Assembly (NCBI GenBank): GCA_018058545.1
Contig: JAGOZU010000020.1
Coordinates: 1-42,649, forward strand
Direction: 5' to 3'
Origin: Promineifilum sp.
GTDB lineage: Bacteria; Chloroflexota; Anaerolineae; Promineifilales; Promineifilaceae
Length of the DNA: 42,649 bases
Positions within the stretch are counted from its first letter, which is position 1. Every line of letters begins with the position of its first letter. Position numbers and translations under genes: made by a program. This document shows, piece by piece, positions 33,135-41,870 of the stretch. Under the pieces are notes generated by a model. The model made no database searches, had not been told where the DNA came from, and saw only the letters and a program-made list of their open reading frames with translations.

Positions 33135-34538
33135 ATGACATCCACCGATCAAATTATCGTTCGCCGGCAGGCCACGCCCCTGACCGGAGCCGTCTCCGTG
33201 CCCGGAGACAAGTCGATCAGCCATCGCGCCGTCATGCTGGCCGCGCTGGCCGACGGCCCGAGCATCATTCGCAACTGGTTGCCGGCCGGGGACACATTGG
33301 CCACCCTGGAGGTCATGCGCGCGCTGGGAGTCGGCATCGAGATCGTGCGACACAGCTCCCACTCGTGGGATTTATTTGTGGAGGGACGAGGACTGCGCGG
33401 GTTGAAGCGGCCGTCCGAATCCCTCAACTGCCGGAACGCGGGCACGGCGATTCGCCTGCTGGCGGGCCTGATGGCCGGGCAGAGCTTCCCGTCGGTGCTG
33501 GAGGGCAGCGAGCAACTGCGCAAGCGGCCGATGCGGCGCGTGACGGAGCCGTTGCGTCTGATGGGCGCGGATATCAAGTCAGACGAGGGGCACGCCCCCC
33601 TGACGATTCGTCCCTCATCGCTCCACGGCATCGAATACAAGATGGAGGTCGCCAGCGCCCAGGTGAAAAGCTCGATCCTGCTGGCCGGTCTGTACGCCAA
33701 CAACGCCGTTCGGGTCTACGAACCCGGCCCGGCCCGCGACCACACTGAGCGCTTGCTCATCGCCATGGGCACGATCATCACCAAAAATCAGGGGTGGGTC
33801 ACGCTGGGGGATGCGCCCCTCGGCGGCCGCCGTCTTCTGCCGGTCGACATGACCGTTCCGGGCGATTTCTCATCGGCCGCCTTCCCTCTGGTGGCTGCGG
33901 CCATCGTGCCCCACTCGCGCATCACCATCAAGCAGGTGGGGGTCAACGCCACGCGCACCGGCCTGCTGGATATTTTGCGGGCGATGGGTGCGGACATCAC
34001 GATTAGCAATCAACATGTGACCGGCGGCGAGCTGATCGCCGACGTGTCGGTCAGCCACACCGAATTACATGCCACCGAAGTCGATGGGGCGCTGGTGGTG
34101 CGGGCGATCGATGAGTTCCCCATCTGGGCCGTGGCGACCACGCAAGCGGCAGGAGACAGCGTTGCCCGCGACGCGGCCGAGTTGCGGGTCAAGGAAGTCG
34201 ACCGCATCGCCGTCCTGGCGGGCGAATTACGCCGTCTGGGCGTGTCGATGGACGAGCGCGAGGACGGCTTCGCCGTGCGGGGGCCGCAAAGCCTGCGAGG
34301 GGCCGAGGTATACAGCCACAACGACCATCGGCTGGGCATGGCTCTGGCGGTGGCCGGGCTGGTGGCCGAGGGCACGACGCTGGTCGATGGGGCGACCTGC
34401 ATGGCCGACAGCTTCCCCGGCTTCATCGAGACCATGCAACAACTCGGCGCGTCGCTGGATTGGGCCGAGGACTCGGTGATCGACGAGTCGACGGCCGAAG
34501 AGTCGACGATCGAGTCATCGGCGACCACGTCGGGTTAA
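33135..34538 (+). CDS. aroA: 3-phosphoshikimate 1-carboxyvinyltransferase (EPSP synthase)
   Basis: This 467-residue enzyme, slightly longer than usual, makes EPSP from shikimate-3-phosphate and PEP, the sixth step of the shikimate pathway. It shows PGDKSISHRAVML (Lys26, Ser27), CRNAGTAIRLLAGLM, RPMRRVTEPL, an AELRVKEVDRIAVL segment, and NDHRLGMALAV near the end. The motif usually reads KE(S/T)DR and is KEVDR here. The last 25 residues form an acidic Ser/Thr/Glu tail. It sits between the SEC-C gene and rsmI; no other shikimate genes are near. Confidence 0.95.
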   Translation: MTSTDQIIVRRQATPLTGAVSVPGDKSISHRAVMLAALADGPSIIRNWLPAGDTLATLEVMRALGVGIEIVRHSSHSWDLFVEGRGLRGLKRPSESLNCRNAGTAIRLLAGLMAGQSFPSVLEGSEQLRKRPMRRVTEPLRLMGADIKSDEGHAPLTIRPSSLHGIEYKMEVASAQVKSSILLAGLYANNAVRVYEPGPARDHTERLLIAMGTIITKNQGWVTLGDAPLGGRRLLPVDMTVPGDFSSAAFPLVAAAIVPHSRITIKQVGVNATRTGLLDILRAMGADITISNQHVTGGELIADVSVSHTELHATEVDGALVVRAIDEFPIWAVATTQAAGDSVARDAAELRVKEVDRIAVLAGELRRLGVSMDEREDGFAVRGPQSLRGAEVYSHNDHRLGMALAVAGLVAEGTTLVDGATCMADSFPGFIETMQQLGASLDWAEDSVIDESTAEESTIESSATTSG

Positions 34539-34556
34539 GCTGCGACCGGATGCCCC

Positions 34557-35231
34557 ATGCTCTATCTGGTGGCCACCCCCATCGGCAATCTCGGCGACAT
34601 CACCCTGCGCGCGCTGGAAGTGCTGCGCGAGGCGGATTTCGTCGCCAGCGAGGACACCCGCAAGACCGGCCTGCTGCTGAAGCATTTCGACATTAAAAAG
34701 CCGCAGATCGCCTTCCACGAGCATAACGAGGAGAAAGCGGGCCAACGCATCGTCGCCTTGCTGCAGGAGGGACAGTCAGTGGCCGTCGTCTCCGACGCGG
34801 GGACGCCCGGCGTGGCCGACCCCGGCTATACGCTGGTGCGCAAGGCCATCGATCTGGACCTGCCGGTGACGATGATCCCCGGCCCATCGGCCGTTGTCAT
34901 GGCCCTGGTACTGTCCGGTCTGCCGTCCCACAGCTTCACCTTTCGCGGCTTTCCCCCACGCAAGGGCGGCAAACGGCGGACCTTTCTGGAGATCGATCGG
35001 GAATCGCCCCACACTCTGATTTTCTATGAGTCTCCCCACCGGCTGCGCGAATTTCTGGCCGACGCGCTGACGGTCTATGGCGATCGCCCGGCGGCCGTGG
35101 CCAATGAGCTGACCAAACTGTTTGAGGCGGTGTGGCGCGGCACGCTGTCCGAACTCATTGCCCGATTCGATGAGACGGAACCGCGGGGGGAATACGTGGT
35201 TGTGATCGGTGGGGCGCAGGAAAGCGAATAA
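34557..35231 (+). CDS. rsmI: 16S rRNA (cytidine1402-2'-O)-methyltransferase RsmI
   Basis: This 224-residue tetrapyrrole-methylase-fold SAM enzyme starts [20 protein letters not shown] and shows [59 protein letters not shown] and FYESPHRL, all RsmI hallmarks. It methylates the ribose of C1402 in 16S helix 44 near the P site. The usual C-terminal RsmI extension is absent or short, which is common. It lies 18 bases after aroA. Note the second helix-44 methyltransferase downstream at 36044. Confidence 0.95.
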   Translation: MLYLVATPIGNLGDITLRALEVLREADFVASEDTRKTGLLLKHFDIKKPQIAFHEHNEEKAGQRIVALLQEGQSVAVVSDAGTPGVADPGYTLVRKAIDLDLPVTMIPGPSAVVMALVLSGLPSHSFTFRGFPPRKGGKRRTFLEIDRESPHTLIFYESPHRLREFLADALTVYGDRPAAVANELTKLFEAVWRGTLSELIARFDETEPRGEYVVVIGGAQESE

Positions 35232-35312
35232 ACGCGAGGGTATCTTGAACACAACCGGCGTTTCAGAAGCTTAAATCATTAATTATTGGCCGATTAAACC
35301 AAAATTCAACCC

Positions 35313-36023
35313 ATGCAGCTCATCATAAACGGCTTTCTAACCGACTACCAGAGTCGAATCTTCCTGCAAAAAACCGCGAATGAATCGCTGGCGCCGGTCG
35401 GCCGCTCTGTCGAACCAGGTATCCTGCCCACACAAACGCTGGCGCGCGCCTTCCGCGAGGAAACAGGCCTCATCGTCATGCCGATCAGGCTGACCGGCAT
35501 TTATCACAGCGGTCGCGACGGCGGCCGGCTGACGTTCTGCTATCGCTGCACCATGCGCGGCGGCGTTCTGCAAGTGCCCGAGGGCTATCCGCCCGCCGGA
35601 TTCTTCGATTTCTCCCCTCTGCCTCGAGGTCTCTCCCCCGGCTACAGGCAACAAGTCGATGAGGCTTTGCATCATGCCGGAGGGTCGCCTTCGATGAAGC
35701 ATGAGGCGAGCGATCCGGGGGTGTGGTTAGGACGGTTGGTCAAGCGCGCGAAGCCAGTGACCGATTCGATGGCCTGGAATGTCGCCGTCCAGTTGGTCGA
35801 TGCCGTCGATTCTGATGCCGTGGAGATGACCCTAGTCGATCAGGATGCCGAGCCGGCCGTCGATGCCGTTGCCGTCAAACCCGGTGAAGCGCCGTGGGAT
35901 ACGGCCGCACGCTTGCTGGACGCATCGCGGGCCAGCCGGAACAAACCGCTCGTCCGGCTGGTCCACGTGACGTTTGCAACCGAACGCCCGGCAGCGACAT
36001 TCGTGTTCGCGCCTGTGAGCTGA
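35313..36023 (+). CDS. Degenerate Nudix-fold protein
   Basis: In this 236-residue protein, residues 5-120 look like a Nudix domain (EP-G then TLARAFREETGLIV, ending in GFFDFSPLPRGLSPGYRQQV). The catalytic box is damaged: the canonical GGxVEPGE reads GRSVEPGI, and RExxEE reads RAFREE, so two of the metal-binding Glu positions are lost while the final EE is kept. Hydrolase activity is doubtful; a binding or regulatory role is more likely. The last 110 residues are not recognised. Twenty bases downstream the G1405-type methyltransferase starts, so the two are co-transcribed. The 81-base gap after rsmI is AT-rich without a clear promoter. Confidence 0.7.
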   Translation: MQLIINGFLTDYQSRIFLQKTANESLAPVGRSVEPGILPTQTLARAFREETGLIVMPIRLTGIYHSGRDGGRLTFCYRCTMRGGVLQVPEGYPPAGFFDFSPLPRGLSPGYRQQVDEALHHAGGSPSMKHEASDPGVWLGRLVKRAKPVTDSMAWNVAVQLVDAVDSDAVEMTLVDQDAEPAVDAVAVKPGEAPWDTAARLLDASRASRNKPLVRLVHVTFATERPAATFVFAPVS

Positions 36024-36031
36024 GAGTTTTC

Positions 36032-36038
36032 AAGGGAG
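36032..36038 (+). promoter_or_regulatory. Ribosome binding site that fixes a TTG start
   Basis: AAGGGAG lies five bases before TTG 36044. It supports TTG as the start of the methyltransferase; the longer in-frame ATG at 35894 lies deep inside the preceding gene. Confidence 0.7.
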
Positions 36039-36043
36039 ATGCA

Positions 36044-36889
36044 TTGGACGAGCAACTGGATGCTCTGGTAGCCGCGGTCCTGGCAAGCGCCAAGTACCGT
36101 CATGTCAGCCCTGAATTCGTGCGAGCCATCGGCGCGCGCGAGCTGGCCAGCCGCCCCAACCTGAAAACGGCCGTCAAAGCTACCAAGAACGCGCTTCACC
36201 AGGCCGGGGGCGCATTTCTGGACGCGCCAATCGACTACAACCGAACACTCGCCCGGCTGCGCGAGGCGGCTCAAGCCGGCTTGGACAGCGAGAGGTTCCG
36301 CGACGCCTGCCGGGAGGCGATGACCGGCCACACATCCACCCGCGAGCGCCTGCCGATCCTCAACACTTTCTACACCACGATCATGGCAACCATCCCGCCA
36401 CCTGGCCGGATCATCGACATCGCCTGCGGGCTGAATCCGCTGGCCCGGCCGTGGATGCCTCTGCCGACGACAACGGAATACATCGCCTGCGACATCTACG
36501 CCAACCAGATAGCCTTCCTCAACCAGTACTTTGAGTTGGCCGGTATCCCCGGCCGGGCCGAAGTGCGGGACGTAATCGGCCGCCCACCGGATGAGCCGGC
36601 CGATCTGGCGCTCATCCTTAAGACCTTGCCCTGTCTGGAGACCGTGGACAAGACGGCCCCCGCTCGGCTGCTCGACACAATCCGCGCCCCCTGGCTGCTC
36701 GTCTCTTTCCCGACTCAGACGCTCTGCGGCCGCCGCAGAGGCGAGTCCTCTCGCTCGATGGCCGCTCATTACGAAGCCGGTTTCCGCCGGTTGCTGGACG
36801 AGCGCGGCTGGCCGGCCGAACGGTTCGAGTTCGCCACAGAACTGGCCTTTCTGGTCAATAAGGGGCGGGCGACAGCCGTCAGGGGATGA
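36044..36889 (+). CDS. 16S rRNA (guanine1405-N7)-methyltransferase homologue (Arm/Rmt/FmrO family)
   Basis: This 281-residue SAM-dependent methyltransferase matches the aminoglycoside-resistance G1405 enzymes (ArmA, RmtB, FmrO) along its length: LASAKYRHVSPEFVRAI at the N-terminus, HTSTRERL from His96, the SAM motif DIACGLNPLA at 125-134, ADLALILKTLPCLE, VSFPTQTLCGRRRGESS, and TELAFLVNKG at the end. In that family N7-methylation of G1405 in 16S helix 44 blocks 4,6-disubstituted deoxystreptamine drugs. The start is TTG 36044. No mobile element or antibiotic cluster adjoins, so it looks like a native chromosomal gene. It is co-transcribed with the degenerate Nudix gene; its end overlaps the convergent gene by 11 bases. 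Confidence 0.9.
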   Translation: MDEQLDALVAAVLASAKYRHVSPEFVRAIGARELASRPNLKTAVKATKNALHQAGGAFLDAPIDYNRTLARLREAAQAGLDSERFRDACREAMTGHTSTRERLPILNTFYTTIMATIPPPGRIIDIACGLNPLARPWMPLPTTTEYIACDIYANQIAFLNQYFELAGIPGRAEVRDVIGRPPDEPADLALILKTLPCLETVDKTAPARLLDTIRAPWLLVSFPTQTLCGRRRGESSRSMAAHYEAGFRRLLDERGWPAERFEFATELAFLVNKGRATAVRG

Positions 36890-39800
36890 CGACGGGGTCG
36901 GGCAAGACGGCTCGGCCATCGGGCAGCGGACCGTCGGGGGTGACGGCATCCAGTCGCGGCAGGCCCTCTGTGGTACGATAGAAGCCGGTCGCCAAATGGT
37001 AGGCCCCCGGCGGCACGGCCGACAGGTCGAGACGCAGCGAGTCGATCACCACCTCCCCCTCAACCCACTGCCCGGTCGGGTAGCTGTTGCCGGCAGGATG
37101 GCCGTCCGATTGGGCGACGACCGCGCCGGAAGCGTCGATCAGATGCACGAAGCGCGTGAAGTCGACCGGAACCCCGGCCACCGCGCGCCAGTAGAACGTC
37201 AATTCCAGCCGGCCATCCACGACTGTCTGGTCATAGCCGAGCAAGGCGATCAGCGAAAGGCCGTCCTCGGCGAAGGTGACATCGGCGGCCGCACTCATCA
37301 CAGGCGGGTCAAAGATCGGCGTGACGGCTTGATAGGCTCGGCGGCCGTCCGTCTCCGTGATTTCGCCCACCCGACGAAGCAGCAATTGCTCCCCTGTCGG
37401 CGAGTCATAGAGGATAAGCACCAGCGGATAGGGAGCCGGGCCGGGGAGCGATTCCGGCAACTGCAAGGCCAACCAGTCATGGATCGGCGCGTCCGCCCCC
37501 CAGCCATCGGTCGGCTGGAAGCCATAACCCGGCTGGGTGTCGAGTTGGCTTAGTGTCATCCCGTCACCGTTTTGCACTCGCCATGACAACTGGTAGCGAC
37601 TCCCCAATGGCCGGGGGATGCTCCAGGCGAATTGACCGTCAAGCGTCGCCTCATCGCGCATCGTCATCGCCAGCGGCCACACATCGAGCTTGGCCAGCGT
37701 CGGCGGGCCATCAGGAGCCGCCGTCACGCGCACCGGCCGCAGAAACAGGCCTCCCCGCGTGCCGCCCGACGGCATCAACGGCCGCGCTCCGTGGAGGGTC
37801 AGGCGCGGCACAACCAACCCGGCGGGAGCCTGAGCCGGGATCGGCAGGGTGAAGACCGCGACCTCGCCGCTCAGGTCAATGGTCTGCGTAGCTATCACTG
37901 GCGGTTCGGTCATGCCGTCGGGCACGGGTCGAGCCGAGGCAGGCGTCACCAGGTCGAGCGTGGCGGTGGTGACGGTCCCCGGCGTGAGGCTGAGCGTCAC
38001 CATCCACGTCGCCCCAGCCTCAATGGTGTCACTGCTATAGCCATAGTGGTGCAGGCGCGCGCCATCTGTGAACGCAACCCCGGCGGGATCATGATGCAGG
38101 TAGCCCATCTGGGCGAAGTCCCAGGTCATATCGCCCGGCGATAATTCGCGCGGATCGTCACGCCAGAGGAAAGCCAAAGCGATGAGGAATGCCGAAACAA
38201 TGATGAGCGTCCCTAACCAACGGTAGTTCGGCCGGAGTGAGGACACCCTCCTGATGAACAGGAAGGCGACGAGGAGCATCGCTCCCAGCGACACCCATTC
38301 GGCAATTCGGCGCACCGGTGTGCGGCCAAGCTCCAGCGAGACGACATGCTCGCCCGCGGGCACATCAAGCGCCATCAGGCCCGACGACGGAAAGGCGCGA
38401 AGTTCGGCCGGGTGGCCGTTGATGGTCGCCATCCAGCCCGGCCAGTAAAGCGTGGGGAAGAGCGCCCGCGCCCCGCCCTCCCCGGCGACCAGGTGCCACG
38501 ACTGCGAGGTCGCTCGGCGTTCCAGCAGTTCGGACGACAGATCCCCTTCGACGGCGACGATGTAGTCTCGCTCGCCTGTATTGAGCCATCGGCTCGCCCA
38601 CGGCCGTGGCGCCGATTCCGGAGTCAGATACTCCGCGCTAATGGTGGTGCCGATATTGCCGGTGAACCACTCATATTGCGCCAGGCGCTCCGCGGTCACA
38701 TCGGCGTCGCTCAGGATAAGGACGTCGGTGCGCAGGCCCAACAGTCCCGCCGACAGCAACACCAGGCTGCCAGTCAGGGCGATGGCCACCTGCGCTGCCG
38801 GTCGGTCGGTTACGAGCACGAGCGCCCCCGCGGCCGCGGCCGCAAAAAAAGATGCGACGGACAGGAAACGCCAGGGAAACTGGGTGAAGGGCAAGAGCGG
38901 CAGGTGGTCCCACAACGGCCGAGAGAGTGGCGTGACCATCAGGACGGCGATCAACAACCCGGACAGAATGACGGTCGTTGACGCACGACCGGCGGCCAAT
39001 CGCCACGACCGCAACAGCGCCACCGCCCCCGCCAGCGCCAGCCCGGCCTGCACCAGTCCCAGCCGGAAAGCGACGCCGCCATCAGGGTTGTAATCGAAAA
39101 TCAACCCACCCTGCACAAGGTCGAGGCCGCGAAAGTGGTTGCTGAAGTGGAAGTATCCCTCGGTGACCGGTCCAAGTTGGGCCAGGCTCTGCTCGGCCAG
39201 CGCGGGCACGAAGAACCACGCGGCCAAGGCCAGGGCCAGGACGAAGGCCGGGGCGATCGTCAGCACCGTGGTACGAGCAGCCGGAATGGCGTAATGGGCG
39301 AGAGGAACGGATTCGCTTTCACGATGCGGCCGATTATTAATGTGCACCAGTCGAACGACCAGATAGAGCAACAGGAACGGCGAAAAGATGAGGGCCGAGA
39401 TGTTGTGGCTAAGGATGAGCGCGGCATAGGCGAAGGCGAAAGCGGTAACCCCCGCGCCTCTGCTCCTCCACCCCCCGTCTCCCCTGCTCCCCCGCTCCCC
39501 TGCTCCCAAAAGCCCATCCACCGCCAGCAACACCAGCGGATAGAACGCCATGGCCCAGAATTCAGCCAGAGAGTCGCCCCGCACATAGACGTTGACCATG
39601 TGGAACGGCGCAACGGTATAGGCGACAGCCGCCAACAGCCCCGCCCACCGCGAACCCAGCCAACGACGCCCCAGGTAGAACATGCCCACCCCGGCCACGG
39701 CAAATCCCGCCAGTTGCGCCAGGTGGATGGCGCGAACAAAGCTGAAGCCCAGGAAATGAAAAGCGGCGGCGATATAGATCGACAGCGGCGCGTAATAGTT

Positions 39801-40091
39801 ATAGAACGGGTAGCCATAGCCGTAGTTGGCGTCAGGCATCCAGCGGACGGGGAAGTGACCATCAGCGAGCGCGGAGGACAACTGATGGAGTCGTTGCAGC
39901 AGGAACGGGCTATCCCCGCCGCCGCGCGTGTTCATCAGGCCAGGCTGCGACACAGCCGGCCAGGCGGCGACGAAGGCTGCCAACAGCACGACCGCGATCC
40001 ACGGCCAGTCAGGGCCAAACAGGCGAAAGGAAGCCGCGGCCAGCCGCCGCGCCGTCAATTCAAACCACTTGCCGGGCCTCAAACCATTCAT
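36879..40091 (-). CDS. Large GT-C-like membrane protein (PTPS-related type)
   Basis: This 1070-residue protein has about 12-14 helices in residues 25-600 and extracellular beta-domains after that (about 640-1060). The start ([59 protein letters not shown]) is typical of the 6-pyruvoyl-tetrahydropterin synthase-related membrane family, which is GT-C-like and unrelated in function to true PTPS. It probably takes part in surface glycan synthesis; the reaction is unknown. The start overlaps the pgm stop as ATGA (40088-40091), so glucose-1-phosphate supply and this protein are translationally coupled. Residues about 195-214 ([12 protein letters not shown]) are coded by the shared 16-base repeat. 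Confidence 0.8.
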   Translation of the reverse strand: MNGLRPGKWFELTARRLAAASFRLFGPDWPWIAVVLLAAFVAAWPAVSQPGLMNTRGGGDSPFLLQRLHQLSSALADGHFPVRWMPDANYGYGYPFYNYYAPLSIYIAAAFHFLGFSFVRAIHLAQLAGFAVAGVGMFYLGRRWLGSRWAGLLAAVAYTVAPFHMVNVYVRGDSLAEFWAMAFYPLVLLAVDGLLGAGERGSRGDGGWRSRGAGVTAFAFAYAALILSHNISALIFSPFLLLYLVVRLVHINNRPHRESESVPLAHYAIPAARTTVLTIAPAFVLALALAAWFFVPALAEQSLAQLGPVTEGYFHFSNHFRGLDLVQGGLIFDYNPDGGVAFRLGLVQAGLALAGAVALLRSWRLAAGRASTTVILSGLLIAVLMVTPLSRPLWDHLPLLPFTQFPWRFLSVASFFAAAAAGALVLVTDRPAAQVAIALTGSLVLLSAGLLGLRTDVLILSDADVTAERLAQYEWFTGNIGTTISAEYLTPESAPRPWASRWLNTGERDYIVAVEGDLSSELLERRATSQSWHLVAGEGGARALFPTLYWPGWMATINGHPAELRAFPSSGLMALDVPAGEHVVSLELGRTPVRRIAEWVSLGAMLLVAFLFIRRVSSLRPNYRWLGTLIIVSAFLIALAFLWRDDPRELSPGDMTWDFAQMGYLHHDPAGVAFTDGARLHHYGYSSDTIEAGATWMVTLSLTPGTVTTATLDLVTPASARPVPDGMTEPPVIATQTIDLSGEVAVFTLPIPAQAPAGLVVPRLTLHGARPLMPSGGTRGGLFLRPVRVTAAPDGPPTLAKLDVWPLAMTMRDEATLDGQFAWSIPRPLGSRYQLSWRVQNGDGMTLSQLDTQPGYGFQPTDGWGADAPIHDWLALQLPESLPGPAPYPLVLILYDSPTGEQLLLRRVGEITETDGRRAYQAVTPIFDPPVMSAAADVTFAEDGLSLIALLGYDQTVVDGRLELTFYWRAVAGVPVDFTRFVHLIDASGAVVAQSDGHPAGNSYPTGQWVEGEVVIDSLRLDLSAVPPGAYHLATGFYRTTEGLPRLDAVTPDGPLPDGRAVLPDPVVIP
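39448..39507. repeat. Polypyrimidine tract with the shared 16-bp unit in the GT-C-like gene
   Basis: CTCCCCTGCTCCCCCG (39479-39494) is followed by a 13-base partial copy (39495-39507). One base differs from the unit at 15177-15208. The tract is read in frame as a Gly/Arg-rich loop, ERGSRG being common to both proteins. Confidence 0.75.
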
Positions 40092-41740
40092 ACCCCGGCG
40101 GCGGCAAAGGCGTCGTCGATAATCGTGGCGGCCTCGGACTGGATCCGGCGCAGGTGATCACGGCCCAGGAAGCTCTCGGCGTAGACCTTGTAGATGTCCT
40201 CCGTGCCGCTCGGCCGCGCCGCGAACCAGCCATTCTGCGTGACGACCTTCAGCCCGCCGATCGGCTCGTTGTTGGCCGGGGCGCGGGTCAGTTTGGCCAG
40301 GATAGGCTCGCCGGCCATCGTATCGACCCGAACCAGGTCCGGCGACAGGTTTTTCAACACGGCCTTGCGCTCGGGTGTCACCGGCGCGTCGGTGCGCTCG
40401 TAGGCCGGATCGCCGAACATCTCCGTCAGCGACCGGTAATGCTCGCCGGGGTCGCGGCCGGTGCGGGCCATGATCTCGGCCGCCAGCAGGTCCATGATGA
40501 AGCCGTCCTTGTCGGTCGTCCAGACTGCGCCGTCACGCCGCAGGAACGACGCCCCGGCGCTCTCCTCGCCGCCAAAGCCGTAATCGCCACTCAGCAGGCC
40601 GTCGACGAAATACTTGAACCCGACAGGTACCTCGGCCAGTCGCCGCCCCAGATGAGCGGTCACGCGATCGATCATCGAACTGGATACAAGCGTCTTGCCA
40701 ACGGCCGCATCGGCGCGCCAATCAGAACGATTCTGGAACAGGTACCAGATAGCGACGGACAGATAGTGATTGGGATTCATCAACCCGGCGCTGCGCGTGA
40801 CGATACCGTGGCGATCGAAATCGGGATCGTTGCCGAAGGCGATGTCGAAGTCGTCCTTCAGGCGGATGAGGCCGGCCATAGCGTAGGGCGACGAGCAATC
40901 CATGCGAATCTTGCCGTCGTGGTCGACGGTCATGAAGCTGAAGGTGGGATCGACATAGGGATTGACGACGTCGAGTTGCAGGCCATAATGTTCGCCGATT
41001 GGCCCCCAAAAGCCCACCCCGGCGCCACCCATCGGATCGACACCGATCTTCAGCCCAGCGCTCGCGATGGCAGCCATATCGATGACCGACCCCAGATCAT
41101 CCACGTAAGGCGTGACAAGATCGCGTTCTGCAGTCGTGTCAGCCTTCAAAGCCCGGCCATAGGTCCAACGCTTGACCTCGCGCAGGTCGTCACCCAACAG
41201 TTGATTGGCGCGATCCTGAATCCACCGGGTTGTATCTGTGTTGGCCGGGCCGCCCTCAGGAGGGTTGTATTTGAAGCCGCCATCTTCAGGCGGGTTGTGC
41301 GAGGGCGTGATGACGACGCCGTCGGCTCTGGCGGGTGCGTGGTCGCGGTTCCAGGTCAGGATGGCATGGGAGACGACGGGGGTCGGGGTATAGCCACGAT
41401 CGCGCTGGATGATAAGATCCACGCCATTGGCAGCGAACACCTCAACGGCCGTCGCCAGCGCCGGTTCCGAGAGCGCGTGGGTGTCCATCCCCGCAAATAA
41501 CGGGCCGGTGATGCCCTGGGCGGCGCGATATTCGGCGATGGCCTGACAAATGGCCAGGATATGATTCTCATTGAAACCGCCGGCCGGTGATGTGCCGCGA
41601 TGGCCCGACGTGCCGAAGGCGACGCGTTGCGCCGGGTCGGTCGGGTCGGGGTGAATGGTGTAGTAATCGGATACCAGCCGCGGGATGTTGACCAGCATTC
41701 CCTTTGGGGCAGGCTTTCCGGCCATTGGGTGGGGCGTCAT
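40088..41740 (-). CDS. pgm: Phosphoglucomutase (alpha-D-glucose specific)
   Basis: This 550-residue, full-length bacterial Pgm has the phosphoserine loop TPSHNP (Ser147), the metal site DPDFDR at 305-310, the sugar loop [15 protein letters not shown] and the phosphate-binding [17 protein letters not shown] near the C-terminus. It interconverts glucose-1-phosphate and glucose-6-phosphate, feeding UDP-glucose for glycan synthesis. GAGAGG stands about five bases before ATG 41740. It is the first gene of a two-gene operon with the GT-C-like protein. Confidence 0.96.
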   Translation of the reverse strand: MTPHPMAGKPAPKGMLVNIPRLVSDYYTIHPDPTDPAQRVAFGTSGHRGTSPAGGFNENHILAICQAIAEYRAAQGITGPLFAGMDTHALSEPALATAVEVFAANGVDLIIQRDRGYTPTPVVSHAILTWNRDHAPARADGVVITPSHNPPEDGGFKYNPPEGGPANTDTTRWIQDRANQLLGDDLREVKRWTYGRALKADTTAERDLVTPYVDDLGSVIDMAAIASAGLKIGVDPMGGAGVGFWGPIGEHYGLQLDVVNPYVDPTFSFMTVDHDGKIRMDCSSPYAMAGLIRLKDDFDIAFGNDPDFDRHGIVTRSAGLMNPNHYLSVAIWYLFQNRSDWRADAAVGKTLVSSSMIDRVTAHLGRRLAEVPVGFKYFVDGLLSGDYGFGGEESAGASFLRRDGAVWTTDKDGFIMDLLAAEIMARTGRDPGEHYRSLTEMFGDPAYERTDAPVTPERKAVLKNLSPDLVRVDTMAGEPILAKLTRAPANNEPIGGLKVVTQNGWFAARPSGTEDIYKVYAESFLGRDHLRRIQSEAATIIDDAFAAAGV

Positions 41741-41819
41741 GGAACCTCTCTATCTTAATATACGAATTCTCTCTCGAGACGTCTTGCAGAAACCGGGTTC
41801 ATCGAAGAAGTCCTCGCTG

Positions 41820-41839
41820 CTCGATTAATCTCGATTAAT
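41820..41839. repeat. Tandem 10-bp repeat upstream of pgm
   Basis: CTCGATTAAT occurs twice head to tail (41820-41829 and 41830-41839) about 80 bases before the pgm start. It is AT-rich and could be a regulator site or chance. Confidence 0.5.
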
Positions 41840-41870
41840 ACTAAAAGTCATATGCTGTCGGAGCAGGTTC

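Noticed and set aside
35894-36043. Extended N-terminus of the G1405 methyltransferase from ATG 35894
   Set aside because: It overlaps the end of the preceding gene; the AAGGGAG site and TTG 36044 give the family-like start.
39135-40157. 340-codon plus-strand frame over the GT-C-like gene
   Set aside because: Antisense to a protein with typical membrane helices; the reading is low-complexity Gln/Arg/His-rich.
40154-41500. 448-codon plus-strand frame over pgm
   Set aside because: pgm on the minus strand shows all catalytic motifs; this frame is a shadow.
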